Shown: positions 1 through 10,200 of the stretch, one piece after another | Numbering within the stretch: the first letter of the stretch is position 1 | Layout: the number at the start of each line of letters is the position of its first letter | Assembly: GCA_021808365.1 (NCBI GenBank) | Contig: JAKBBU010000023.1 | Span: 1 to 32,124, forward strand | Direction of reading: 5' to 3' | Length of the DNA stretch: 32,124 bases | Source of the DNA: Pseudomonadota bacterium | Lineage (GTDB): Bacteria > Pseudomonadota > Gammaproteobacteria > JAKBBU01 | Notes under the pieces: generated by a model | Told to the model about the DNA's origin: nothing | Seen by the model: only the letters and a program-made list of their open reading frames with translations | Databases searched by the model: none | Translations under genes and position numbers: made by a program

Positions 1-106
1 AGAGCCTGTAGGTCCCACCTGAATCCATTTCGAACTCAGACGTGAAACTGCAGAGCGCCGATGATAGTGTGGGAGTTCCCATGTGAAAGTAGGTCATTGC
101 CAGGCT
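1..106 (+). rRNA. rrf: 5S ribosomal RNA, 3' part (5' end outside window)
   Basis: The sequence matches the conserved 5S rRNA body: GGTCCCACCTGA, CGAACTCAGA.GTGAAAC, GCGCCGATG.TAGTGTGGG and a GCCAGGCT 3' end that would close helix I. About 10-20 nt of the 5' end are missing at the window edge. It lies on the + strand, so 16S and 23S genes are expected just upstream. The 3' end at about 106 is set by the helix-I strand. Confidence 0.93.
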
Positions 107-121
107 ACCTTACAACAATGC

Positions 122-226
122 GTAGGTTGGGTTAGCGTACTCGCGTAACCCAACAAAATTAAATCGGTAAAACCTGCGGAATGTTGGGTTACGCACGCCC
201 TTCGGGCTCTGCTAACCCAACCTACA
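122..226. repeat. Inverted pair of REP-like units (BIME-like)
   Basis: The left unit (122-157) and the inverted right unit (183-225) both read GTAGGTTGGGTTA...TAACCCAACA, so each can fold alone and the two can pair with each other. The left unit is identical over 36 nt to the arm at 19505-19540. The GTAG foot followed by an imperfect hairpin is the layout of REP sequences moved by REP-associated Y1 transposases (RAYTs) in other bacteria; no such transposase is in this window. Confidence 0.85.
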
Positions 227-233
227 CTTTTTT
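183..233 (+). terminator. rrf: Possible terminator of the rRNA operon using the REP pair
   Basis: The right REP arm ends in CTAACCCAACCTAC and is followed within two bases by six T residues (228-233). Together with the left arm at 122 this gives a GC-rich stem plus U-tract on the + strand downstream of 5S rRNA. No better stem-and-T signal lies between 106 and 250. The role is inferred from position and shape only. Confidence 0.45.
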
Positions 234-249
234 CTTATAGTTTTTCCTA

Positions 250-909
250 TTACTTACTCGAAACCGCCACCAACTGTGGCCCAAGAAAAAGGCCTGTCGA
301 ATTAAAATCAAAGGCAATATTAGCCTGCCCAATCGTTTCACAAGCCACACAACCTTTTTTAAGAGGATAAGTAAATACAAACCGTAACGTTCCATTTTTA
401 TTTTTAATCACGGTTGGAAAATCATGGTTGCCGCCCCATAATAATACATCAGGATGATCTGCCTTGATCGTTTGATACTGTCCATTAGCAGCAAGCGCAT
501 TGCTAAGCTGATTTAAAATGGCAGGATCATCCACATTGATGGGATTAGGTTTGCCATTCACCAAATAAAATTCATCTGAACGATCAGCACCAATAATCGC
601 AGCCCGTGCGACATCCACTATCCCTGTATTCCGAAAATCACTCATGAAACCCTGGCCTTGCAACAATGTCGTAAAATCGATCGCGGCTTCATTCGCATTA
701 TAGGCTTGCATGATTTTTGTGATGCACTGCGTAAATTGCATCGGCCCCAATTTATAAGGGCAGTTTTGCATCATCTCTGTGCGGGCATTGCTGGGGACTG
801 ACCAAATAGACTTGGCTGTAATTTCGTGATTAGCAGAACGAGGTGTTCCAAATAGAATAATGATGATGAAAAAAATATAAGCGCTGATGGTGATATAGAA
901 GTTTTTCAT
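250..909 (-). CDS. Unrecognised exported or membrane-anchored protein (219 aa)
   Basis: I do not recognise the family. Residues 5-22 form a strongly hydrophobic stretch after MKN, a signal peptide or single N-terminal anchor; a cleavage site near TPRSA-N is plausible. The mature part is soluble-looking, with two cysteine pairs ([13 protein letters not shown] near residues 50-62 and CVAC near 190) that could form periplasmic disulfides. The end ([14 protein letters not shown], then a beta-rich tail) looks like a compact folded domain. Its ATG overlaps the tdk stop by 4 nt (ATGA), so it is probably translationally coupled as the last gene of waaF-tdk-this gene. Function is unknown. Confidence 0.8.
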   Translation of the reverse strand: MKNFYITISAYIFFIIIILFGTPRSANHEITAKSIWSVPSNARTEMMQNCPYKLGPMQFTQCITKIMQAYNANEAAIDFTTLLQGQGFMSDFRNTGIVDVARAAIIGADRSDEFYLVNGKPNPINVDDPAILNQLSNALAANGQYQTIKADHPDVLLWGGNHDFPTVIKNKNGTLRFVFTYPLKKGCVACETIGQANIAFDFNSTGLFLGPQLVAVSSK

Positions 910-1493
910 ACGCGTTTAATTTGGCCTAATTTGTAATGCTTCCGGCATGTCGACACATAGCGAAGATTTCCACTGATCACAATTTGAGGTCCATCGTGGA
1001 TGGGGCGCGATTGCTCATCCACACGCACCACCATCGTGGCTTTGCGGCCACAATGGCAAATGGTTTTAATCTCAACCAACTCATCGGCCCAAGCCAATAA
1101 ATATTGGCTGCCCTCAAAAAGTTCACCCCGAAAATCCGTTCGCAATCCATAGGTAATCACCGGTAAGCTTAGCTGATCCGCGACGTCCGTCAATTGTAAA
1201 ACTTGTTCGCGTATCAAAAACTGTGCCTCATCGAGCAGGACACAATGAATATTGGGGTTTTCCTCAAGCTTCTTCGCAATAACCTCGTAAAAATTAAAAT
1301 CTTTAGCAAATGGTGTTGCCTTGGCTTGAAGGCCAATCCGCGAGGCAATTTGCCCTACGCCATAGCGATCATCAATTTCAGGTGAAAAGAGCAAGGTATC
1401 CATACCACGCTCTTGATAATTGTAGCTCGATTGCAAAAGAACAGTACTTTTTCCTGCATTCATTGCGGAATAATAAAAATAGAGTTTTGACAT
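906..1493 (-). CDS. tdk: Thymidine kinase (type II, TK1-like)
   Basis: Phosphorylates thymidine to dTMP with ATP in the salvage pathway. Visible family features are the P-loop SAMNAGKST (residues 9-17), the LLDEAQF Walker-B-like motif (about residue 86), the lasso region around [15 protein letters not shown], and zinc-ligand cysteines in CHCGRKA and near STCRKH. At 195 aa it has the usual bacterial length. The ATG overlaps the waaF stop by one base (TAATG), and its stop overlaps the next gene (ATGA). This tight packing implies one transcript with waaF. Confidence 0.95.
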   Translation of the reverse strand: MSKLYFYYSAMNAGKSTVLLQSSYNYQERGMDTLLFSPEIDDRYGVGQIASRIGLQAKATPFAKDFNFYEVIAKKLEENPNIHCVLLDEAQFLIREQVLQLTDVADQLSLPVITYGLRTDFRGELFEGSQYLLAWADELVEIKTICHCGRKATMVVRVDEQSRPIHDGPQIVISGNLRYVSTCRKHYKLGQIKRV

Positions 1494-2521
1494 TAATTTG
1501 CTTCCAATTCAGCAAGCGCCGACAAAACCATCTGAGGAGTCAGTAGGCGTAAGCAATTTAAATGCCCTAAAGGACATTCCCTTTGGCCGCAGGGGCGGCA
1601 GGGTAGATCCAACTCAAGCGATTTTGCATGTTCAGCCAGCGGTGGAGCAAAGTTCCCCAGGGTTGAGCCGTAGATCGCAACTACAGGCCGCGCTAGGGCC
1701 GAAGCAATGTGCATCAGTCCGGAATCATTACTGACAACTTGGTTGGCACAAGACAACAAATTTACGGCCTCGAGCAGATCGGTTCGGCCTGTTAAATCAA
1801 CACATCGTTGGTCTGCAGTCGCTTGAATAATTTCAGCCAAGGGTTTTTCTTTCGGCGAACCAAAGATCCAAACTTGCCAACCTGCTTCTACGCGTTCCTT
1901 GGCCACCGCGCCATAATATTCTGCGGGCCAACGCTTGGCTGGGCCATATTCGGCACCCGGGCAAAGTGTAAGAATGGGTTGAGTTTGATTCAATTGAAAC
2001 TTGTTACGCACGGCACTCACAATCGTGGGATCCACTTCAAAACGAGGGCGAGGATAGGGCGAAGGGATCTCTGCGTTTTTGGGTACGCCCAGCGCCATGA
2101 AGCGTTCAATGACTAGAGTGAGACGAGATTTATCCAGGCGTCTTGCATCGTTCAGTAAAATAAAACGTCCTTCACGGTGCCAACCAACGCGTTTGGGGAT
2201 CCGTGCTAGAAAAGGAAGTAGGGCGGAGAGGAAGGAATTAGGCAGTAGGATTGCCTCATCATAGGCTTCTTGGCGCAAGAGGCGGGCGATTTCAAACCGT
2301 TGCTTGAAGGTGATCTTGCCGTAGCGACCGGGGATCCGAAAACTTTTGCGAATTTCGGGCATGAGTTTAGCCAGAGATTCTGTCGCGGGCGGTGCAACCA
2401 CGTCGATGATCGTGTTGGGGTCTTGTTGTTTGATCAGTTGAAACAAGGTTTGAGCCATGACCATGTCGCCCACCCAGGAGGGTGCAAAGACGACGACTTT
2501 TTTGGGGTTTGATGTGGACAA
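1493..2521 (-). CDS. waaF: ADP-heptose:LPS heptosyltransferase II
   Basis: GT9-family enzyme that adds heptose to the lipopolysaccharide inner core at the cytoplasmic face. The start [21 protein letters not shown] has the family's PSWVGDMVM signature; the C-terminal half holds [19 protein letters not shown] and [25 protein letters not shown], which form the ADP-heptose site. The length of 342 aa is normal. Start choice: a TTG at 2521-2519 preceded at about 6 nt by AGAGGA; no ATG lies close upstream. It is the first gene of a three-gene minus-strand operon with tdk. It implies a heptose-containing LPS, hence a Gram-negative cell. Confidence 0.93.
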   Translation of the reverse strand: MSTSNPKKVVVFAPSWVGDMVMAQTLFQLIKQQDPNTIIDVVAPPATESLAKLMPEIRKSFRIPGRYGKITFKQRFEIARLLRQEAYDEAILLPNSFLSALLPFLARIPKRVGWHREGRFILLNDARRLDKSRLTLVIERFMALGVPKNAEIPSPYPRPRFEVDPTIVSAVRNKFQLNQTQPILTLCPGAEYGPAKRWPAEYYGAVAKERVEAGWQVWIFGSPKEKPLAEIIQATADQRCVDLTGRTDLLEAVNLLSCANQVVSNDSGLMHIASALARPVVAIYGSTLGNFAPPLAEHAKSLELDLPCRPCGQRECPLGHLNCLRLLTPQMVLSALAELEAN

Positions 2522-2614
2522 GTTGATTCCTCTCTATATGTGATCCATGGCGTGGATTCTAGGGTGATCAGGGTTTTGGATCAACTACAAAGGGTAGTTT
2601 TTCATACTAGAAGG

Positions 2615-2652
2615 TTCTGACTATTCTGCAAAGTTTTGCGGAATAGTCAGAA
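2615..2652. repeat. Palindromic hairpin upstream of katA
   Basis: A 12-bp perfect inverted repeat, TTCTGACTATTC (2615-2626) and GAATAGTCAGAA (2641-2652), is extended inward by TGCAAA/TTTTGCG with one mismatch. Flanking AAGGTT and AACCTT suggest a still longer imperfect stem. It sits between the divergent waaF and katA starts. It may be a mobile palindrome, a bidirectional transcript feature or an operator; the sequence alone does not decide. Confidence 0.6.
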
Positions 2653-2749
2653 GTAAACCTTTTCTTAGAAATGGAAAAAAGTTAAAAATTAAAGGACAAA
2701 AATTCTCCTTTATTTTCCTCTACTTCATTCATTTTCCATGAATCTCTTA

Positions 2750-2779
2750 TCAACATAGAAGACAGCTTTCGTTTATACT
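2750..2779 (+). promoter_or_regulatory. katA: Candidate sigma-70 promoter of katA
   Basis: A -10-like TATACT (2774-2779) lies 18 nt after a weak -35-like TCAACA (2750-2755). The distance to the katA start is about 32 nt. Only the -10 is a good match, so this is a tentative call. Confidence 0.35.
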
Positions 2780-2810
2780 GCCTACAGTCCTAATAATTTA
2801 GCAAGGAGGA

Positions 2811-4268
2811 ATGATGAAAAAATGTCCATTTATGACCACTGCAGCAGGGATCCCTGTTGCCGATAATCAAAATAGTCTGACTGCAGGACCGCGTGGTCCC
2901 GTATTAATTGATCATTTACTCGTGGAACGTATGGCGCATTTTAATCGGGAACGTGTTCCCGAACGTGTTGTGCATGCCAAGGGCGCAGGGGCTTATGGCA
3001 CTCTCACGATCACGGGCGATCTAAAATCCTATACCTGTGCAGATTTATTTTCAAAGGTGGGTAATCAATGTGAAGCTTTTGTGCGCTTTTCAACCGTCGC
3101 GGGTGAAATGGGTTCTGCGGATACGGCTCGCGATCCTCGAGGGTTTGCTTGTAAATTTTACACCAAGGAAGGAAATTGGGATTTAGTGGGTAATAATACG
3201 CCCGTATTTTTTGTGCGAGACCCCTTAAAATTCCAAGATTTTATTCATTCCCAAAAACGACATCCCAAAACAGGGTTACGCGATAATACCATGCAATGGG
3301 ATTTTTGGAGTTTATCGCCCGAATCCTTGCATCAAGTGACAATTTTATTTTCAGATCGCGGGATCCCTGCGACTTATCGCAATATGAACGGCTATTCATC
3401 TCACACCTACAGTGTTTGGAATCACAAAGGTGAACGTTTTTGGATCAAATGGCATTTAAAAACCATGCAAGGCATTCAATGCTTAAGCGATGCGCAGGCT
3501 GCTAAAATTGCGGGTGAAGATTTGGATTATCATCGGCGTGATTTAGTCAACGCGATTGAAAAAGGCGATTATCCAAAGTGGAAAGTGCAAGTGCAAATCA
3601 TGCCTGAAAAAGAGGCTGAAACGTATGCGATTCATCCCTTTGATCTCACCAAGGTTTGGCCGCACAAAGATTACCCGATGATGGATGTCGGTATTTTAGA
3701 ATTAAATCGTAATCCTGATAATTATTTTGCTGAAGTGGAACAAGCTGCGTTTGAACCTTCTAATTTGCCGCCAGGATTAGGTGCTTCACCGGATAAAATG
3801 CTTCAAGCGCGCTTATTATCATATGCCGATACACACCGTTATCGCATCGGTATTAATTATGCGGCACTGCCAGTGAATAAACCACGTTGCCCCGTGAATA
3901 CGTATCACCGTGATGGACATATGCGTTTTGATGGGAATTATGATGGTAGCGTTAATTATCAGCCCAATAGTTTTAATGGGCCGATTGATGATAAAAAGTT
4001 TAGCGAGCCACCCTTGAAAATTTGTGGTGATGCGGCACGTTATGATCACCATACAAATAATGAAGATTATTCACAAGCAGGAAATTTGTATCGCTTGATG
4101 AGCGCCGATCAAAAACAGCAGCTTATTGGTAATCTCGTTCGTGCCATGACGTCTATTCCTAAAGCGATTCAATTGCGCCAGATCAGCCATTTTTATAAGG
4201 CAGATCCTGATTATGGCCGCGGTGTTGCCAAAGGTTTGGGGATTTCGTTGGATGAGGTTGGAGTGTAG
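2811..4268 (+). CDS. katA: Catalase (monofunctional, haem, small-subunit type)
   Basis: Decomposes hydrogen peroxide. Family marks are the catalytic histidine H55 in [10 protein letters not shown], the distal asparagine in [14 protein letters not shown] (about residue 128) and the haem-ligand tyrosine Y338 in [12 protein letters not shown]. At 485 aa with no flavodoxin-like C-terminal domain it fits the small-subunit clade. A strong Shine-Dalgarno AAGGAGGA (2803-2810) touches ATG 2811; ATG 2814, one codon later, has slightly better spacing and may be the true start. No signal peptide, so cytoplasmic. It is followed after 6 nt by the glucan synthase, suggesting cotranscription. Confidence 0.95.
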   Translation: MMKKCPFMTTAAGIPVADNQNSLTAGPRGPVLIDHLLVERMAHFNRERVPERVVHAKGAGAYGTLTITGDLKSYTCADLFSKVGNQCEAFVRFSTVAGEMGSADTARDPRGFACKFYTKEGNWDLVGNNTPVFFVRDPLKFQDFIHSQKRHPKTGLRDNTMQWDFWSLSPESLHQVTILFSDRGIPATYRNMNGYSSHTYSVWNHKGERFWIKWHLKTMQGIQCLSDAQAAKIAGEDLDYHRRDLVNAIEKGDYPKWKVQVQIMPEKEAETYAIHPFDLTKVWPHKDYPMMDVGILELNRNPDNYFAEVEQAAFEPSNLPPGLGASPDKMLQARLLSYADTHRYRIGINYAALPVNKPRCPVNTYHRDGHMRFDGNYDGSVNYQPNSFNGPIDDKKFSEPPLKICGDAARYDHHTNNEDYSQAGNLYRLMSADQKQQLIGNLVRAMTSIPKAIQLRQISHFYKADPDYGRGVAKGLGISLDEVGV

Positions 4269-4274
4269 AGGCTC

Positions 4275-7200
4275 TTGAACATCGACATAAAAGCTCTCAT
4301 CAAACGCATTCAAGCGACATTCATAAAAGGCAAAGCTACCGTTGAGGCTGACTTTAAACGGTTACATCCTCCAGCAGAGCTATTTAGTGCCATTCAGATG
4401 GAACGCCATGGGATTACGCTGGCGCTCTCGCATAGGCTCACGCAGAAATTAGCGCCAAGTTTATTGTTGAGTCGCTTATCCGAAAGTGAAGCGATCCTCA
4501 CACAATCGTGTGAGATTTTAGCAAAAAAGACAGTGACGCACAATGAATTATCGCCGGCCAGCGAATGGTTGCTCGATAATTTCTATTTGATCCAAGAACA
4601 AATTCACGCCATTCGCCGCCATCTTCCCAAGGGATATGGTCAAGCACTGCCACAATTAGCCGGTGGATTATCCGGTTATCCTCGCGTTTATGATATTGCC
4701 CTTGAAATTATTCAACATGGTGATGGGCGTTGGGATTTAGAGAGTTTAACTCGCTTTGTTACTGCTTATCAAAGCGCAACGCCGCTGACATTGGGTGAAT
4801 TATGGGCTATTCCAATTGCTTTGGGTATCGCGCTCATGGAAAATTTAAGTCGCGCCAGTCAACGTATTGTCGCCGACCGAAATGATCGTCATTTAGCCTA
4901 TAACTGGGCAGAGCGTATGTTAAATGTCGCGGCCTCTGATCCCAAAAAATTAGTGATCGTCCTAGCCGACATGGCGCGTTCTGAACCGATCATGAGCAGT
5001 GCCTTTGTCGCAGAATTAGCCCGACGTTTACAGGGTGCTGCCTTGGCATTACCGCTGAGCTGGATCGAGCAACACTTAGCTGAAGAAGGGTTGACGATTG
5101 AACAGCGGGTGCAAGAAGAAAATAAACATCAAGCCGCTGATCAAGTGACGGTGAGTAATAGCATCACCAGTTTGCGGCGTTTAAAGGAAGTGGATTGGCG
5201 TGATTTTGTCGAATCCTTAAGTGTGGTTGAAGCAATCTTGCAACAGGATCCGACCGGAACCTATCCCAAAATGGACTTTGGTACGCGAGATCGTTATCGC
5301 CATGCGATCGAACGGTTAGCACGCATGAGTATGTGTTCAGAACCAGAAGTTGCAAAAGCAGCCATTGAATTAGCAACGGAGAAGGCTGCACCGATCCCAC
5401 AACACGGATCGGTGCAGCCTTCTCTGTTATCAAAAAATGATTATTCTATTCAACGTCATGTTGGTTTTTATTTAATTGATCGGGGCTTACTGCAATTAAA
5501 TAAAGTACTTGGTGTGCGGCGAACATGGATTCAAAAACTACGCTATTTTGTGCGACGACGCGCATTATTTAGTTATTTGGGATCGACGCTCTTCATTACA
5601 GCAGGACTAACCGCTCTTTTATTATTCAAAGCAAGCTACAGTGGTGTTAGTGCGATCGGGCTCTGGTTATTAGGTGTTGTGATTGCCCTATGTGGTAGCC
5701 AATTGGCTGTGGGCTTGGTTAATTTAGGCGCTGCTCTTTTAGTACCCCCTCAAACACTTCCGCGCTTGGATTTTACAAAAGGTATTCCTGCTTCATGTCG
5801 TACGCTCGTTGTTGTTCCTGCGATGTTGAGCAGTGAAGCGAGTATTGAAACCTTGGTTGAAGCGCTTGAAGTGCGTTTTCTCGGTAATCGGGATCCGCAT
5901 CTGCATTTTGCCTTACTCACCGATTTTAACGATGCACCGCAAGAGTATAGGCCAGAAGATGCAGCCCTCATCGCGCTGGTTCATATGCGAATCACCGAGC
6001 TCAATGCCCGTTATTCAGGTAAAGAGCAAGATATTTTTTTTCTTTTTCACCGGCCGCGCCGATGGAATGCCAGTGAGCGGGTCTGGATGGGTAGGGAACG
6101 AAAACGCGGTAAATTAAGCGACTTAAATCATTTATTACGCGGGAATAATCAGAGCGCTTTTTCATCAATCGTGGGGCGAACGGCAGTATTGGCTGACGTT
6201 AAATATGTGATCACTCTCGATACGGATACGCTGTTGCCTCGTGAATCCGCGCGACAATTGATTGCAACCATGGCCCATCCGCTCAATTGTCCACGTTTAG
6301 ATCCAAGCAAGCAAACCGTGATTGCAGGGCACGGTATTTTACAACCCCGTGTGGCTGAGGCGTTATCAAGTCGCAAGCCAACGCTTTATACGCAGCTCAC
6401 CGGCAGTGAATTAGGTATTGATCCCTATACTCGAGCGGTCTCCAATGTTTATCAAGATTTATTTGATGAAGGCTCTTTCATTGGCAAGGGCATTTATGAT
6501 GTTGATGTCTTTGAAGAAGTCCTCGGAGAACGTTTTCCTGATGATCGTATTCTCAGCCATGATTTATTGGAAGGTTGTTATTTGCGTGCGGGGTTTTTAA
6601 GTGATGTACCTTTGTATGAAAAGTCACCGAGCAATTATTTAGCCGATGCGAAACGCCGTGTGCGTTGGATCCGTGGTGATTGGCAACTCCTGGCTTGGTT
6701 GTTTCCCTGGGTACCTAATGGACATGGCCGTCGGGTAAAAAATCCTTTATCAACTTTATCAAAAATAAAAATATTCGATAATTTACGGCGCAGTGGTGTG
6801 CCTGTGGCACTTCTATTGCTCTTGGGATTAAATTGGACTTTATTACCGCCCACCGGCTTTTGGTTGTGTATTATTCTCGCGATCATTATTGTACCGACAC
6901 TCGTGATTACACTCATTGAATTAGTGCGTAAACCGTCTGATCAATTAACACATCAGCATATTGTCAATATGACTCATATCATTCGCCGACGTCTGGCGCA
7001 ATTAGCACTATATTTGACCTGTTTGCCGCATGAAGCAATTTATAGCATGGATGCCATTGTGCGAACCCTTTGGCGTCTGTTGATTTCTAAGCGGCATTTG
7101 CTGCAATGGACGCCATCGGATCAAGTGGATCAAACGCTGAAAAATACAAAGCGAGCCTGGATTGTCAATTTGTGGGTTGGGCCTGCGGTAGCTCTTGTCT

Positions 7201-10200
7201 CAATATTCCTTTTGCTTCTGCATCATCGATTTGAATCGTTATTTGCGGCAACACCCTTATTGTTTTTATGGTTGACCTCACCCTTGATTTTACGGGGTTT
7301 GAGTCAACCGATTCAAAAAGCTGAACATCAGCTTGATGCAGAACAAATACGTTTTTTGCGTAGAATGGCGCGTAAAACGTGGGCCTTTTTTGAAACGTTT
7401 ATCACAGCAGCGGATCATTGGTTACCACCGGATAATTACCAAGAAGTGCCCGTTGCTGTTTTAGCGCGACGTACATCGCCCACAAATATGGGACTGGCTT
7501 TATTGGCAAATTTAACAGCGTATGATTTTGGTTATATTCCAATTAGCATCTTAATTGAACGTACGAGCAATGCTTTGGCAACGATGAACAAGCTTGAACG
7601 ATATCGGGGTCATTTATACAATTGGTACAATACTGAAACGTTAGAACCCTTATTGCCGCGTTATATTTCAAGCGTGGACAGTGGGAATCTGGCCGGTCAT
7701 CTTTTAACCTTGAGGCAAGGTTTATTTGCACTCTCAAATGCACCTTTGTTGAATGCACGCTATTTAGATGGATTGGAAGATACTTGTGATGTTTTAGTCT
7801 CCATGATGAGCGCATTACCGCCAGAAATGACTCATTTTCAAACGGTTGTACAAACAGCACGATCATCACTTGAAAATGAAACGGATGCATTAAATGCCTG
7901 TGTAACATTAATTGATGCGGCTAAGGCAATTATGGCATTAACATTGCCAGAAGAAATGATGCCATGGTCCAATAAATTATTAGCACAATGCCAAGCACTC
8001 TACGATGAAATTAATTTATATGCAAAGTTTTCTCCACTAACAGCAAAGACTTCTTTAAAAGAAATTGCACATTTAGAAGAAAAGCAAGCCAGCGAATGGG
8101 CGAGAGAACGATTGGATTTTATCAAAACATTAGCGCTGCAAGCTTTCTCTCTGGCACAGATGGATTTAAGTTTCCTCTATGACGAAGCCAATTATTTAAT
8201 GACGATTGGTTTTAATGTGGATGAGCAGCGGCGCGATCCCAGTAATTATGATTTACTCGCGTCTGAAGCCCGTTTTGGTAGTTTTATTGGCATTGCGCAG
8301 GGGCAAATACAGCAGGAAAATTGGTTTGCTCTCGGTCGATTGTTGGTAGCCAGTGGTGGCGAACCTATTTTGGTCTCGTGGAGTGGCTCGATGTTCGAGT
8401 ATTTAATGCCGCTCTTAGTGATGCCCACTTACTCCGATACATTATTAGATCAAACTTATCATACGGCAGTGAGGCGGCAAATCAATTATGGCAAGCATCG
8501 TGGTGTTCCTTGGGGTGTTTCAGAATCAGGGTATAATGCCGTCGATACACAATTTAATTATTTATATCGAGCCTTTGGTGTGCCGGGTTTAGGTCTTAAA
8601 CGGGGTTTAGAAGAGGACTTGGTTGTTGCACCCTATGCGAGCGTGATGGCACTGATGGTCGCTCCTGAAGCCGCTTGTCTTAATTTACAACGTTTAGCGA
8701 CCGAACATGCGACAGGTCCTTTGGGTTTTTATGAAGCCATCGATTTTACACCTGCGCGTTTGCCGCCCGATAATAAGAGAGCCTTGGTGCGTTCTTTTAT
8801 GGCACATCATCAAGGGATGAGCTTTTTGGCATTTTCTTATCTGTTACATGATCAGCCCATGCAAAAACGTTTCATGGCCGATCCCTTATTTCAAGCTACA
8901 TCACTGCTTTTGCAAGAACGGGTTCCAAAACCTACCGCGTCTTATTTGCAAATTCCAAAATCACCTGATATTAATGTGGCAGCTACTCGCCCTGAGGCGT
9001 CGATACGTGTCTTTAATACACCGAACACACGCAGCCCACAAGTTCAGTTGCTCTCCAATGGATGCTATCATGTAGTGATCACACAGGCAGGTGGTGGTTA
9101 TAGTCGTTGGAAAGAACTGGCGATTACGCGATGGCGTGAAGATAGCACCTGTGATGGTTGGGGATTATTTAGTTACGTGCGCGATGTGACAACGGGGGGA
9201 TTTTGGTCGACCAATTATCAACCTACAGCCGGTACGGTGGATCAATTTAAAGCGGTATTTTCAGATGCGCATGTTGAATTTAGTCGTACAGATTTAAGGT
9301 TAGATACGCGCACTGAAGTCGTTGTGTCGCCTGAAGATGATATTGAATTGCGGCGAGTGCGTATTCATAATCGATCTAAAATTCGTCGCACGATTGAATT
9401 TACCAGTTATGGTGAAATTGTCTTAGCACCCCAAGCGGCCGATCAAGCACAAGCTACATTTAGTAATTTATTTGTAGAAACTCAAATTTTACCAGAAAAA
9501 CACACTTTGTTAGCGACACGTCGTCCGCAAAATGATGAGCAGATCCCACCGTGGTTATGTCATCTTCTCAATGTGTACAGTGATGAGCCGTATACCTTAT
9601 CGTTTGAAACCGATCGCGCGCGTTTTATTGGCCGTGGTCGCACGTTGGCTGCACCCTTGGCGATGATCACACCGGGTGGATTATCCAATACGGCGGGTGC
9701 TGTGTTGGATCCTATCATGGCGATTCGTTGTCAAGTCGTGTTGGAAGCAGATGCCTTAGTCACTTTCGATCTGATTACAGGTATAGCCGATACACATGAT
9801 CATTGCATGGCCTTGGTGGAAAAATATCAAGATCATCGTTTAGCTAATCGTATTTTTGGTTTGGCTTGGACACATGCTCAAGTGTTATTGCATCAGCTTA
9901 ATATCACGGAAGCCAATGCACGGCTTTACGAAAAGTTGGCCAGTGCGATCATTTACACAAGCCCAAAACAGCGGGCAAAACCTTCTATTTTAGCCACGAA
10001 TCGGCGTGGACAGTCTGGCTTATGGGGTTATTCTATTTCAGGTGATTTGCCGATTATTTTATTGCAGATTGAAGATGTCGCTAATCTTGAATTGGTTCGC
10101 CAACTCATACAAGCACAAGCCTATTGGCGACGCAAAGGATTGATTGTTGATCTTGTCATTTTAAATCAAGAGCACGTCAGTTATCGGCAATCGTTGCAAG

